DNA of 60,421 nt. It comes from an uncultured Acetatifactor sp. GTDB taxonomy: Bacteria > Bacillota > Clostridia > Lachnospirales > Lachnospiraceae. The stretch covers positions 1 through 60,421 of the forward strand of contig CANQWM010000015.1 in the NCBI GenBank assembly GCA_947627535.1, written 5' to 3'. A program made the position numbers and the translations under genes. The stretch's first letter is position 1, and each line of letters starts with the position of its first letter. Shown here one piece after another: positions 36,130 to 44,977 of this stretch. The notes beneath the pieces were generated by a model that was not told the DNA's origin, ran no database searches, and worked only from the letters and a program-made list of their open reading frames with translations.

Positions 36130-36726
36130 TCAGACAAGAAGCTGGACCAGGCCAAGGCTGATGAGCAGGATGCCCGACAGGGGATCCGAGAGGCTGCCGA
36201 TCAGCCGCATCAGTCTGCTTCGGCCAAGGCGGTTCCCGAGGTACAAAAAGAGGACAGAACAGATAAAGGTCGCAATGACCGCGGGGACAAGAGTAAGGCC
36301 GGCAATGCTGGCGCTGAGGCCGATCCCAAGATTGTTGGCGGACAGTGTGAGACTAAGCAGAAGAATCTGCCCCGCGGCCAGACTTTCGGGCGGATGCTCC
36401 GCTGAGATCAGGGCGGCCGTCCCAGAATCCGCCCCGTCGGGGGATCGGCGGTCCCGCAGGGCCTTGGAAAACCATCCTGCGATATAACAGATACCCCAGA
36501 GAGTCAGGATCAGGCTGCCCGCAAAGTGGCTTATCGCAGGGGGAAACAGGGGGGTCAGGAGACCTCCGCAGCCCACGGACAGGCAGGTGCCAAGCAGGGC
36601 GACCAGACTGATAAAAAGATTTTGCGGCAATCGGACGTGTATTCCCCGGAGCCCGAAACTGACGCCTGCCAGCAGGGCATCCAGACTGGCTGAAATGCCG
36701 AACAGGAGTGAAGGAACCAGCTGCAT
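36130..36726 (-). CDS. ytaF: Sporulation membrane protein YtaF
   Basis: The 198-residue protein has about six hydrophobic segments in the MntP-like fold of YtaF. Recognisable parts are the start FGISASLDALLAGVSFGLRGI and the inverted second-half repeat LTLSANNLGIGLSASIAGLTL. YtaF is linked to sporulation by expression in Bacillus; MntP relatives export manganese, and what YtaF transports is not known. It lies upstream of the GerA-family gene on the same strand with a 135-base gap containing small GC-rich hairpins (36055-36110). Confidence 0.82.
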   Translation of the reverse strand: MQLVPSLLFGISASLDALLAGVSFGLRGIHVRLPQNLFISLVALLGTCLSVGCGGLLTPLFPPAISHFAGSLILTLWGICYIAGWFSKALRDRRSPDGADSGTAALISAEHPPESLAAGQILLLSLTLSANNLGIGLSASIAGLTLVPAVIATFICSVLFLYLGNRLGRSRLMRLIGSLSDPLSGILLISLGLVQLLV

Positions 36727-37056
36727 AAAGTATCTCCGGTATTCTACTAAGATTCTATCTACTATATTCCGGTTTGGCTAAAAGGGTGTTGTATTTTTGA
36801 GTATTCCCACGAATATTGCGGAAGTGATGCCGTGAAAGTCAAAGAGAGGCCGCAAAAGTCAAATTTGCTCTTGCATTTTCGGACATACCATGTTACCATC
36901 TATTCAAAGCATATTTATTCTATTTTTATAAAACAAATTCTTTTGTCTTATGAGTCTGAGATCTATGCTTTTAAAACCACATGACAATTTAAAAGCAGGA
37001 GATTTCGATTTCAGGGACATTCCGTTGTTTCTCCTGCAAAAACAGGAGGAGAAGGA
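36727..37056 (+). other. 330-base AT-rich divergent intergenic region
   Basis: Separates ytaF (minus) from the Rpn gene (plus). It is clearly richer in AT than the flanking genes. It holds an imperfect direct repeat (gtgaaagtcaaagag at about 36830 and gcaaaagtcaaattt at about 36852) and alternative hairpins over the ribosome site at its end (36995-37051). I see no convincing promoter hexamers and no small gene. Confidence 0.6.
36995..37051 (+). promoter_or_regulatory. Alternative hairpins over the Rpn ribosome site
   Basis: Segment A gcaggaga (36995-37002) is perfectly complementary to B tctcctgc (37030-37037). B in turn can pair with caggag (37043-37048), part of the ribosome site before the ATG at 37057. 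A-B pairing would free the ribosome site and B-C pairing would hide it. Complementarity is plain in the sequence; the switch is inferred. Confidence 0.4.
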
Positions 37057-37956
37057 ATGGGAGAGATCATTTCATTGAAGTACGACTTCAGCTTTAAGTA
37101 TCTGTTCCGGAATGAGGAAGTGCGCCGGCATTTTATCAGCGATGTGCTGGAAATTCCGTTGGAGGAGATCCGCTCGGTCCGGCTGGCCGATACCTGGTTG
37201 TGGAAGCAGTATTGGAAACAGAAGCAGGGTATCCTGGATGTGGTCATGGAGCTGAATGACGACAGCAGAGTGAACATCGAGCTGCAGATCAGAATGATGT
37301 CTTACTGGGACAGACGAAGTCTGTTTTACTGGTCAAAAATGTTTACGGATGGGCTGCTGACAGGGCAGAAATACGATAAGCTGAAAAAATGCATCTGTAT
37401 CAGTATTCTGGGCTTTCGTCTGGATGACCTTCCGGAGTATCATAAGGTATATCGTCTGCGGGACGGAGCCGGACATGAGTTTTCGGACAGGATGGAGATC
37501 CATGTAATTGAGCTGGACAAGACGCTGAACGGCGCGGGCGGTGTGGACGATTGGATCCGGCTGTTCAATGCGCGGACGGAGGAGGAACTGGATATGCTGG
37601 AAGCAGATGCGAAGAGTCGTGGAGTATTGGAGGCAATTAAAGAGGTCAGAGTCATGAGCCTGAAAAGGACATTGCGGATGATGCATGAGGCAAAGTTGAA
37701 GGAGATCCGTGACAGGAATGCCCGGGAAGATTATGTGCGGGCGGAGGGAAGAGCAGAAGGGAAAGCGGAGAGCATTCTGCGCCTGTTATCAGAGACAGGA
37801 ACCGTGCCTGATTTCCTCCGGCAAAGGATCCTGCAGGAGCAGGATGCGGAGACGCTGGACCGTTGGCTCCTGATAGCGGCCAGGGCGGAAAATGTTGAAA
37901 ACTTTAGGAAAAGATCCGGCGTTGAAGACGCTTCAGAGAAAGGTGAGAAAAGATGA
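37057..37956 (+). CDS. Rpn-family PD-(D/E)XK nuclease (recombination-promoting nuclease/putative transposase family)
   Basis: A 299-residue protein of the Rpn/PDDEXK transposase-like group. Its core contains the start YDFSFKYLFRNEEVRRHFISD and the catalytic pattern GILDVVMELNDDSRVNIELQ, giving an Asp near residue 60 and Glu-x-Gln near 76-78. FYWSKMFTDGL follows. The C-terminal part is a charged helix with the repeat-like EGRAEGKAESI and a short domain typical of these proteins. E. coli RpnA is a DNA endonuclease that raises RecA-independent recombination. No terminal inverted repeats or target duplications are seen, so it is not annotated as a mobile element. The stop overlaps the next start by four bases. 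Confidence 0.85.
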   Translation: MGEIISLKYDFSFKYLFRNEEVRRHFISDVLEIPLEEIRSVRLADTWLWKQYWKQKQGILDVVMELNDDSRVNIELQIRMMSYWDRRSLFYWSKMFTDGLLTGQKYDKLKKCICISILGFRLDDLPEYHKVYRLRDGAGHEFSDRMEIHVIELDKTLNGAGGVDDWIRLFNARTEEELDMLEADAKSRGVLEAIKEVRVMSLKRTLRMMHEAKLKEIRDRNAREDYVRAEGRAEGKAESILRLLSETGTVPDFLRQRILQEQDAETLDRWLLIAARAENVENFRKRSGVEDASEKGEKR

Positions 37957-38762
37957 GATTTGTGTATCCACAGGCAAAAAGAAAGGCGCTGACTTTCAGC
38001 TATGACGATGGCCAGGTTTACGACAGAAGGCTGGCCGAGCTGTTTCGCAGCGCGGGGATGAAAGCTACCTTTCATTTAAATTCCGGAAACCTTGGTCCGG
38101 AAAGAGACCGCGATACCTTCATCGGCGCGGAGGAGGTAAAGGAAGTTTATCGGGGACATGAGATCGCATGTCACGGTGTTTGGCACAGGAATCCCACTAC
38201 GCTCACGAGGCAGCAGCTTGTTCTGGAGCTTCAGGAGGACAGAAAGGCGCTGGAAAAGCTGACCGGCGGGCTGGTTCAGGGGTTGTCTTATGCTTATGGG
38301 AGCTATGACGGGGATGTGATGGACATAGCGAAAAAGCTGGGCATAAAATACTCCCGCACGGTTCAGGGAACGGGAGGATTTTTCCCGCCTGCGGATTTTC
38401 TGGCGTGGCACCCCACCTGTCATCACGACAGCAGGCTGATGGAGCTGGGAGAACAGTTCCTGCATGTGGCGGATTTTTATGAGCTGCCTCTTATGTATGT
38501 CTGGGGGCACAGCTTTGAGTTCGGGCGTTCCGGTGACTGGAGCGTAATAGAGGCCTTTGTGGAAAAGATGAAGGATAGGGAAGACATCTGGTACGCGACA
38601 AATATGGAAATTGCAGACTATATCCTGGCGACGAGAGCACAGGAGTTTTCAGCGGACGGCCTCACCATGCACAACCCCACCGCGGTGGATGTATGGGTAA
38701 GCTCGAAAGAGGGTATTCTTGTAGTAAAGCCCGGCGAGGTAAAATATATCGGCGAGCAGTGA
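37953..38762 (+). CDS. Polysaccharide deacetylase family protein
   Basis: A 269-residue NodB-homology protein without a signal peptide. Metal and catalytic residues appear as the pair of Asp in SYDDG (about 17-18) and two His in CHGVWH (about 70-74). The region YGSYDGDVMDIAKKLG fits motif 3, and WGHSFEF near residue 190 supplies a late His. NodB enzymes remove N- or O-acetyl groups from sugars; the substrate here is unknown and the missing export signal suggests a cytosolic target. It overlaps the nuclease gene by ATGA, so their translation is coupled. Confidence 0.85.
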   Translation: MRFVYPQAKRKALTFSYDDGQVYDRRLAELFRSAGMKATFHLNSGNLGPERDRDTFIGAEEVKEVYRGHEIACHGVWHRNPTTLTRQQLVLELQEDRKALEKLTGGLVQGLSYAYGSYDGDVMDIAKKLGIKYSRTVQGTGGFFPPADFLAWHPTCHHDSRLMELGEQFLHVADFYELPLMYVWGHSFEFGRSGDWSVIEAFVEKMKDREDIWYATNMEIADYILATRAQEFSADGLTMHNPTAVDVWVSSKEGILVVKPGEVKYIGEQ

Positions 38763-38790
38763 AGATTGTTCCGACAGGAGGAACCTGCGT

Positions 38791-39351
38791 ATGACGGAAG
38801 AAATGACAATCATTGGTGAAGAAGCGTACAGAGCGGCCAGGGAACTGCTGGAAACAGCGGGGATGGAGGAAGGATGGCTGTTCGTGGTGGGCTGTTCCAC
38901 CAGCGAGGTTGGCGGCGTTACGATCGGGACCTTTTCCAGCCCGGATGTAGCGGAGGCGGTGTTTGGCGGCGTGTATCAGGCGGCTCAGGAGGCGGGAGTC
39001 TTTCTGGTGGCTCAGTGCTGTGAGCACCTGAACAGGGCGCTGATTATGGAGAAGGAGGCTGCGCAGCGCTATGGTTATGAGATCGTGAATGTGGTTCCTC
39101 AGCCAAAGGCAGGCGGTTCCTTCGCCACGGCTGCCTATAAGGCGTTTGACTGTCCGGTTGCGGTAGAGCACGTGAAGGCCCATGCGGGAATGGATATCGG
39201 CGATACCCTGATCGGTATGCATCTGAAGGATGTGGCAGTTCCGGTGAGGATCCGCACGGACAGGATCGGAGACGCCCATGTTGTCTGCGCCCGGACGAGG
39301 CCGAAATACATCGGCGGCGAAAGAGCGCAGTATGACACAAATGTCAGATAA
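38791..39351 (+). CDS. UPF0340/TIGR01440 family protein (YwlG-like)
   Basis: The 186-residue protein matches the DUF436/UPF0340 family: LFVVGCSTSEVGG near residue 30, CCEHLNRAL near 75, EIVNVVPQPKAGGSFATAAY, HAGMDIGDTLIGMHLK and a C-terminal GGERAQYD block. Its function is not established. In Bacillus ywlG lies near glyA and upp, but here it follows a polysaccharide deacetylase gene by 28 bases behind a strong AGGAGG site, so co-transcription is likely. It ends 20 bases before the convergent murG. Confidence 0.9.
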   Translation: MTEEMTIIGEEAYRAARELLETAGMEEGWLFVVGCSTSEVGGVTIGTFSSPDVAEAVFGGVYQAAQEAGVFLVAQCCEHLNRALIMEKEAAQRYGYEIVNVVPQPKAGGSFATAAYKAFDCPVAVEHVKAHAGMDIGDTLIGMHLKDVAVPVRIRTDRIGDAHVVCARTRPKYIGGERAQYDTNVR

Positions 39352-39371
39352 TATATGGGATGGCAGGATGG

Positions 39372-40448
39372 TTACGGCTTTGACGCAGCGGCAGCTTCCT
39401 GGATCAGATTCATGATGGTGTGAATGGAATCCATCTGTCCGCTTTTGCTCATGGCGTCGTGATAAATCTGTCTTGTAAAATAGAGCTCATGAACCTTGTC
39501 TCCAAGCAGCTCCGGGGTCAGGTCCTCTTCATTCAGCACGATGGAAAATCCCTGCGCTTCAAAAGACCTGGCGTTTAAAATTTGGTCGCCCCGGCTGCTG
39601 GAGGCCGGGAGAGGAATAAGAATGTTGGGCTTTTTTAACGCCAGCAGTTCACAGATGGCGTTTGCGCCGGCCCGGGAGATCACGATGTCAGCCATGGCGA
39701 AAAGATCCTTAAGCTCGGTCTTCACATATTCGAACTGTTTGTAGCGGGGCGTGTTGAGCAACAGGTTATCGACTTTCCCCTTCCCGCAGAGATGGACCAC
39801 CTGAAAATCGGTCAGAAGCTTCGGAAGGGCGTCGCGGACGGCCTTGTTTACATTGGCAGCCCCCAGACTTCCTCCAATCACCATGATGACGGGATCGTTT
39901 GCGCTGAACCCGCACATATTGAGCCCCGCAAGCCGGTTTCCCTGGGAGAGCTCGGCCCGGATCGGAGAGCCTGTGAGAACCGCCTTATCCGCGGGGAGAA
40001 GTTTCAGGGTTTCCGGAAAGTTGCAGCAGATCTTCTGCGCCGCCGAAAGACAGAGCTTGTTGGCAAGTCCCGGAGTCATGTCGGATTCGTGTATAATGCA
40101 GGGTATATCGAGGGAGGCGGCTGCCCGGACTACGGGGACGCTGACAAACCCGCCCTTGGAGAACACCACGTCAGGTTTGTTTGACTTTAAGTATTTCCGG
40201 GCCTCCGAAAAACCCTTGATGACCCGGAAAGGGTCGGTCAGGTTCTTGACATCCAGGTAGCGCCGGAATTTTCCGGTGGAAATACCTACATAGGGGATGT
40301 CAAAGTCGCCGATCAGTTTTTTCTCGATTCCGTCATAGGAACCCATATACGTGATTTCAAATCCGGCCTCTTTTAAGGCGGGGAGAAGCGCAATGTTGGG
40401 AGTGACATGTCCGGCGCTCCCGCCGCCGGTCAAGACGATTTTTTTCAT
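39372..40448 (-). CDS. murG: UDP-N-acetylglucosamine transferase MurG
   Basis: MurG adds GlcNAc to lipid I to give lipid II at the inner membrane face. The 358-residue GT-B glycosyltransferase shows the N-terminal glycine loop VLTGGGSAGHVTPN, FSKGGFVSVPVVRAA, HESDMTPGLANK, and in the C-terminal domain MVIGGSLGAANVN, SRAGANAICELLALKKPNIL and a PLPASSSRGDQ donor-binding segment. It belongs to the murG class that is often found apart from the division and cell wall cluster, as here. It lies 57 bases downstream of the TSCPD gene on the same strand. Confidence 0.95.
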   Translation of the reverse strand: MKKIVLTGGGSAGHVTPNIALLPALKEAGFEITYMGSYDGIEKKLIGDFDIPYVGISTGKFRRYLDVKNLTDPFRVIKGFSEARKYLKSNKPDVVFSKGGFVSVPVVRAAASLDIPCIIHESDMTPGLANKLCLSAAQKICCNFPETLKLLPADKAVLTGSPIRAELSQGNRLAGLNMCGFSANDPVIMVIGGSLGAANVNKAVRDALPKLLTDFQVVHLCGKGKVDNLLLNTPRYKQFEYVKTELKDLFAMADIVISRAGANAICELLALKKPNILIPLPASSSRGDQILNARSFEAQGFSIVLNEEDLTPELLGDKVHELYFTRQIYHDAMSKSGQMDSIHTIMNLIQEAAAASKP

Positions 40449-40505
40449 ATCGCAGCATCTCTTTTCTCAGCAATATTTCTCGGCAATATTCAAAAAGAAA
40501 AGCAG

Positions 40506-40742
40506 TTAAAGCATGCTTTCCAGCGCGTGGGCAAGCTGGTCGGGACAGGAGGTTGATTTCATCCCGCACCGGATTCCCTTCAGACGGTCGATGGCATCCT
40601 GGGGCTTCATGCCTTTGACAAGGGCGCTGATGCCCTGCAGATTGCCGTTACAGCCGCCGATAAACGAAACGGAATCGATGACGCCGTCCTTTAATTCAAT
40701 GTCGATTTCCTGGGAACAAGTGCCCTGCGTTTTGTATTTCAT
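40506..40742 (-). CDS. TIGR03905 family TSCPD domain-containing protein
   Basis: A 78-residue small protein with two Cys in its final third (GIRCGMKSTSCPDQLAHAL), the SCPDQL element that names the TSCPD domain, and an earlier GGCNGN motif. The domain also occurs at the C-terminus of class II ribonucleotide reductases, where it can bind metal or nucleic acid. Free-standing copies have no known role. It has its own sigma-A promoter at 40805-40833 and leads into murG. Confidence 0.9.
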   Translation of the reverse strand: MKYKTQGTCSQEIDIELKDGVIDSVSFIGGCNGNLQGISALVKGMKPQDAIDRLKGIRCGMKSTSCPDQLAHALESML

Positions 40743-41047
40743 GTTTTTTCCACCTTTCTGGTATGTTCTTTGTGTTCCTCTGATTATATATATCAGTTTT
40801 TATTATTCTACATTCATTGTTTTTTTTTGTCAATGAATTGCATGCACGGTATCGTTTTCCGTCTTGTTGTGGGCTGCTGTCGTCTGACAAAATACGGATC
40901 AAAATGACAGAATGCGGCGGAAAAGCTGCCGAGGCCCGTCAAAAGGACGCGGGGAAATGCCGCAATATGCGGAAACCTGACGATGAAAAAAACTGTAAAA
41001 ACAGGCATATTTCAGGTAAAATACAGGGGAGAGTCAGGAGGTGGCGT
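40743..41047. other. 305-base intergenic region between divergent genes
   Basis: Contains the TSCPD-murG promoter on the minus strand, a T-rich tract (about 40820-40828), and toward the plus-strand gene a possible -10 TAAAAT at 41017-41022 without a clear -35. No convincing gene or RNA was found. Confidence 0.6.
40805..40833 (-). promoter_or_regulatory. Sigma-A-type promoter for TSCPD gene and murG
   Basis: On the minus strand, TTGACA (40828-40833) and TAGAAT (40805-40810) are separated by 17 bases, with an A-rich spacer. Confidence 0.75.
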
Positions 41048-41908
41048 ATGTTTGATATTTTTTGGGAAGAAAAGGTCATGTCGGCGCTGATGCTGTCCTT
41101 TCTGGGACTGAGCCTTTTTCTCAGGATCTTTCTGGGGCTGCTTTATCACAGGCTGATCCGTGAAACGGACAATATGGCGACAACCAGAAACAAAATGCTG
41201 AAACAATGCAAGCTGAAATTTGCCAACTGCTACCAGCTCAGCAACGGCGTGGCGAACATTCCCGTTTTTGTGGACAAGTTCCTGAACAGACTGAGTTTCG
41301 GACATGTTTCCTATACGATGCTGTATCACCTGTCCGGTCAGACGATGCTGCTGTCCGTGGTGTTCTCCGGCGTGGGTATCTGTAAATGCATCGTTGGGGG
41401 AAAGACGCTGGGAGACATTCTTCCGTTTTATATTGTGAGTTTTCTGGGATTGTATCTGTATTTTTCGGTATCCGCCATTGCGGATATCAAGGGAAAGAAA
41501 CGAGTGCTGAAGGTAAATCTTGTGGATTATCTGGAAAATCATCTCTCTCCCAGGATTGGTGTGACAAAGCAGGATATCGAGATGCTTTACGGGGAAGAAA
41601 TCTTTGACAGCGCGCCCGGCGCCGTCAAAGCGTTTGGCAGCAGCAACGGCGGAAGAAGGGGAAAGAACCGTATTTCTGCCGGGGAAAAAAAGAAAAAAAC
41701 AGTGGAGCTGATGCCCATATCGGGGAAGCTGACGCCGGAGGAAAAGAAAGATCTGCTGGCAGTTGCGGAGCGGTTCTCCGACCGGAACGGAGAAGACGGA
41801 CTAAGTGGAAAGGAGCGGAGGCCGGCCGAAGAAGAAGCAGACCGCTCCCCTGCTTTTGCATCCGATGAAGAACTGGAAACGCTGCTGAGAGAATTTTTGG
41901 CGCTGTAA
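41048..41908 (+). CDS. Predicted membrane protein of unknown function, 286 residues
   Basis: I recognise no family. The protein has one N-terminal membrane helix (about 9-30), a basic, helical cytosolic-looking stretch (about 35-80), two more hydrophobic segments (about 95-115 and 125-150), and a long charged C-terminal half with a Lys/Arg cluster ([18 protein letters not shown]). The end [12 protein letters not shown] is acidic and helical. The start is well fixed by AGGAGGTGG eight bases before the ATG; an upstream in-frame extension is not supported. It stands between murG (divergent) and pgi. Confidence 0.8.
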   Translation: MFDIFWEEKVMSALMLSFLGLSLFLRIFLGLLYHRLIRETDNMATTRNKMLKQCKLKFANCYQLSNGVANIPVFVDKFLNRLSFGHVSYTMLYHLSGQTMLLSVVFSGVGICKCIVGGKTLGDILPFYIVSFLGLYLYFSVSAIADIKGKKRVLKVNLVDYLENHLSPRIGVTKQDIEMLYGEEIFDSAPGAVKAFGSSNGGRRGKNRISAGEKKKKTVELMPISGKLTPEEKKDLLAVAERFSDRNGEDGLSGKERRPAEEEADRSPAFASDEELETLLREFLAL

Positions 41909-41942
41909 GCGGAAGAAACAGGCGGAATATTTATCTTTTTGC

Positions 41943-41971
41943 TTGAATTTGCCATACAACTTTGCTACACT
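41943..41971 (+). promoter_or_regulatory. Sigma-A-type promoter for pgi
   Basis: TTGAAT (41943-41948) and TACACT (41966-41971) are 17 bases apart, 64 bases before the start codon. Confidence 0.6.
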
Positions 41972-42035
41972 TAGGGAAAGCGGACTGGCGCGCAAAAGTC
42001 GAAAAAGCGGCGATCCGGGAAAAGGAGCAGAGAGT

Positions 42036-43388
42036 ATGAGCAAACAGGTTACATTTGATTATTCCAAAACCGATTCTTTTATCTCACAGGAAGAGATCGG
42101 CTATATGAAGAAGCTGACGCTGGATGCGAGGGAGGTGCTGGTGTCGAGAAGCGGCGCCGGAAATGATTTCCTTGGCTGGATCGACCTTCCCGTGGCGTAC
42201 GACAGGGAGGAATTTGCAAGGATTAAAGAGGCTGCGAAGAAGATTCAGCGCGATTCCGAGGTCCTGCTTGTGATCGGCATCGGCGGATCCTATCTGGGCG
42301 CGAGGGCGGCAATTGAATTTCTAAGCCACAGCTTCTACAATGTGATCGGAAAGGATCAGAGAAAAACGCCGGAAATCTATTTCTGCGGCAACTCCATCAG
42401 CTCCACTTACCTGAAGCACCTGATGGATGTGATCGGGGACCGGGATTTTTCGATCAATATGATCTCAAAATCCGGCACCACCACGGAGCCTGCCATCGCA
42501 TTCCGCGTGTTTAAGGAAAAGCTGGAAAAGAAGTACGGCAAAGAAGGCGCGGCGGGAAGGATCTATGCCACCACCGACAAGGCCAGAGGAAGCCTGAAGC
42601 ATCTCGCCGACGAAGAGGGGTACGCGACCTTTGTGGTGCCTGACGATGTGGGAGGACGCTTTTCCGTACTTACCGCAGTGGGCCTGCTTCCCATCGCGGT
42701 CAGCGGCGCTGATATCGACCGGCTGATGGAAGGCGCGGCAAGCGGCAGAAAGCGCGCGCTGGAAAACGATTTCGAGAGCAACGACGCCTTGCAGTACGCG
42801 GCACTGCGTAATATTCTCCTGCGCAAGGGAAAGAGCGTGGAGGTTCTGGCAAATTATGAACCCGCTCTGCACTATGTGTCCGAATGGTGGAAGCAGCTTT
42901 ACGGCGAGAGTGAGGGCAAGGACAAGAAGGGACTGTTCCCCGCAAGCGTGGACCTTACCACGGATCTGCACTCCATGGGACAGTTTATCCAGGACGGCGC
43001 GAGGATCCTGTTTGAAACCGTGCTGAATGTGGAGACCTCCAGAGAGGAGATCGTCATCGGCACGGAGCCCGTGGATCTGGACGGATTGAATTATCTTGCC
43101 GGGAAGACGGTGGATTTTGTAAACAAGAGCGCCATGAACGGAACTATCCTGGCCCATACAGACGGGCAGGTGCCGAATTTCGTGGTAAACATTCCCGAGG
43201 TGAACGAATTTTATCTCGGCGAGCTGTTCTACTTCTTTGAGTTTGCCTGCGGTGTCAGCGGTTATCTGCTGGGCGTGAATCCCTTTAACCAGCCCGGCGT
43301 GGAGAGCTATAAAAAGAACATGTTCGCTCTGCTTGGAAAACCCGGATACGAGGAACAGAGGGAAGCTCTGCTTGCAAGACTGAAATAA
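42036..43388 (+). CDS. pgi: Glucose-6-phosphate isomerase
   Basis: It interconverts glucose 6-phosphate and fructose 6-phosphate in glycolysis. The 450-residue length is that of the short bacterial class typical of Firmicutes. Signatures visible are [17 protein letters not shown] (sugar-phosphate SIS loop), [31 protein letters not shown] and the C-terminal [25 protein letters not shown] lies eight bases before the ATG. A longer reading frame beginning in the promoter is discarded. A short terminator-like hairpin follows. Confidence 0.97.
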   Translation: MSKQVTFDYSKTDSFISQEEIGYMKKLTLDAREVLVSRSGAGNDFLGWIDLPVAYDREEFARIKEAAKKIQRDSEVLLVIGIGGSYLGARAAIEFLSHSFYNVIGKDQRKTPEIYFCGNSISSTYLKHLMDVIGDRDFSINMISKSGTTTEPAIAFRVFKEKLEKKYGKEGAAGRIYATTDKARGSLKHLADEEGYATFVVPDDVGGRFSVLTAVGLLPIAVSGADIDRLMEGAASGRKRALENDFESNDALQYAALRNILLRKGKSVEVLANYEPALHYVSEWWKQLYGESEGKDKKGLFPASVDLTTDLHSMGQFIQDGARILFETVLNVETSREEIVIGTEPVDLDGLNYLAGKTVDFVNKSAMNGTILAHTDGQVPNFVVNIPEVNEFYLGELFYFFEFACGVSGYLLGVNPFNQPGVESYKKNMFALLGKPGYEEQREALLARLK

Positions 43389-43400
43389 GACGGATCACGG

Positions 43401-43432
43401 AATGCACTCTGCTTTCGGCGGAGTGCATTTTC
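43401..43432 (+). terminator. Terminator-like hairpin after pgi
   Basis: aatgcactc (43401-43409) pairs with gagtgcatt (43421-43429), with an 11-base loop and a short T-run. The run is brief, so termination may be partial. Confidence 0.55.
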
Positions 43433-43496
43433 GCGCCGCTGCGCCGTTTTATAATATAAAATGATGCGCCGTGGAAACGGCGAGGTGGGAAACAGC

Positions 43497-44459
43497 ATGA
43501 AGATAGTGATTCTGGAACGCAACAGCGTGGGACCGGATATTTCCGTGGACTGTATCGGCGACTTCGGAGAGGTAACGGCTTACCCGAACACAGTCACGGC
43601 GGACGAGGTGCGGGAACGGGTAAAGGACGCGGACATCATCATTGCCAACAAGTCCCCCCTGCGGGAAGAGACATTGAAGGACGCGCCGAGGGTAAAGCTG
43701 ATCTGCGAGTTCGCAACGGGCTTTGACAACTGCGATCTTGAATATTTGAGCGCAAGGGGAATCAAAGTGGCGAACGTAAGGGATTATTGTACCGGAATGG
43801 TCGCCCAGCACACCTTTACGCTGGCGCTGGCCTTAAGCCAGAAGCTCATTCACTATGATCAATATGTGAAATCCGGACAGTACAGCGCCCAGGACAGATT
43901 TTCTAACTTTGACCTTCCCTTTGCGGAGCTGGAGGGAAAGACCTGGGGAATCGTGGGTATGGGAAACATTGGCAGGCGCGTGGCTTCTATCGCGGACGCC
44001 TTCGGATGCAGGGTGATGTTTTATTCTGTCACGGGGAAAAGCACCTGCAGGGAATACACAAGGGTGGATAAGGACACGCTTTTAAAGGAAAGCGATTTTC
44101 TCTCGCTGCACTGTCCCCTGAGCGATCTGACCCGGAATTTTATTGACGCCCAGGCACTGAAAAAAATGAAGCCTTCTGCCGTTCTGATCAATGTGGCGAG
44201 GGGGCCTGTGGTCAACAACAGCGATCTGTACGAGGCGCTGATGGCGGGAGAGATCGCGGCAGCAGGGCTTGATGTGGTGGAGAAGGAGCCTCTGGAGGAA
44301 AGCAATCCCCTGTACAGGCTGAAGGACAGCAGCCGGCTGATCATCACGCCCCATCTGGCCTGGGCCAGCGTGGAGGCCCGCACACGATGTGTGGAGGAAG
44401 CGTACCGGAATATCAAAGCCTTTCTGCAGGGAGAGAGCAGAAATATTGTGAATCCTTAA
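43497..44459 (+). CDS. D-2-hydroxyacid dehydrogenase
   Basis: A 320-residue NAD-dependent oxidoreductase of the D-isomer-specific class. The cofactor loop is GIVGMGNIGRRVASIADAFG. The catalytic Arg lies in INVARGPVVNNSDL, the Glu in DVVEKEPLEESNPL, and the His in TPHLAWAS. Closest known relatives by motif are glycerate/hydroxypyruvate or lactate-type dehydrogenases, but substrate cannot be fixed by eye. The ATG at 43497 follows GAGGTGG. It leads into the GtrA-like gene 53 bases downstream. Confidence 0.88.
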   Translation: MKIVILERNSVGPDISVDCIGDFGEVTAYPNTVTADEVRERVKDADIIIANKSPLREETLKDAPRVKLICEFATGFDNCDLEYLSARGIKVANVRDYCTGMVAQHTFTLALALSQKLIHYDQYVKSGQYSAQDRFSNFDLPFAELEGKTWGIVGMGNIGRRVASIADAFGCRVMFYSVTGKSTCREYTRVDKDTLLKESDFLSLHCPLSDLTRNFIDAQALKKMKPSAVLINVARGPVVNNSDLYEALMAGEIAAAGLDVVEKEPLEESNPLYRLKDSSRLIITPHLAWASVEARTRCVEEAYRNIKAFLQGESRNIVNP

Positions 44460-44512
44460 GAAGGTACGAAAAACAGAAAAGCAAAAAGACTTCGCAGGAA
44501 CGGAGAAGACAT

Positions 44513-44935
44513 ATGATAGAAAAATGCAGGGCGCTATATGTAAAATATGAAGAGATCATTGTTTACCTGATTGTAGGAGTGCTGAACACCATTGTGTCGT
44601 GGGCGGCGTGGTTTCTGTGCGCATATACGATTCTGGATGCAGAGATCGTCTGGCAGAACGGGACGCTCAGTGTGATCCAGTGGGTGGTGGGTGTTGTGTT
44701 CGGGTACGTGATGAACCGGAAATATGTGTTCAAAAGCCATGAGCCCGGAATAGCAAAAGAGTTCCTCCAGTTTTCCGGCGGAAGACTGGCGACTCTCGCG
44801 CTGGACGCCGTCATGATGATCCTGCTGGTGAACTATCTTGGCGTGGATAAGAATATTTCCAGGATCCTTGTGGCGGTGCTGGTCATGATAGGAAACTACT
44901 TTATCAGTAAATTTCTGGTGTTTAAGAAAAAGTAA
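44513..44935 (+). CDS. GtrA-like family membrane protein
   Basis: A 140-residue protein with four hydrophobic segments (about 15-37, 52-70, 83-102 and 110-132), and GtrA-type motifs: FLIVGVLNT-like IVGVLNTIVSWAAW in the first helix, GYVMNRKYVF after the second and ISKFLVFKKK at the end. GtrA proteins are thought to flip polyprenyl-linked sugars for glycosylation of surface polymers. The closest surface-polymer gene in the window is the O-antigen-ligase-like gene at 50-51.6 kb, not adjacent. GGAGA precedes the ATG. Confidence 0.88.
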   Translation: MIEKCRALYVKYEEIIVYLIVGVLNTIVSWAAWFLCAYTILDAEIVWQNGTLSVIQWVVGVVFGYVMNRKYVFKSHEPGIAKEFLQFSGGRLATLALDAVMMILLVNYLGVDKNISRILVAVLVMIGNYFISKFLVFKKK

Positions 44936-44950
44936 ACGGATACTGGATAA

Positions 44951-44977
44951 AAAATCCGGAGCTTAAATGCTCCGGAT
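44951..44977 (-). terminator. Terminator after mtnN, minus strand
   Basis: atccggagc (44954-44962) pairs with gctccggat (44969-44977) and on the minus strand the stem is followed by TTTTTTATCC. It overlaps the last codons of mtnN and lies between convergent genes, so it may work in both directions. Confidence 0.75.

Noticed and set aside
37057..37956. Insertion sequence built on the Rpn transposase-like protein
   Set aside because: No terminal inverted repeats or target duplications were seen, and the characterised family members are nucleases rather than demonstrated transposases.
41943..42035. Extended N-terminus of glucose-6-phosphate isomerase
   Set aside because: The extension begins within a promoter sequence and the family start with a ribosome site is at 42036.
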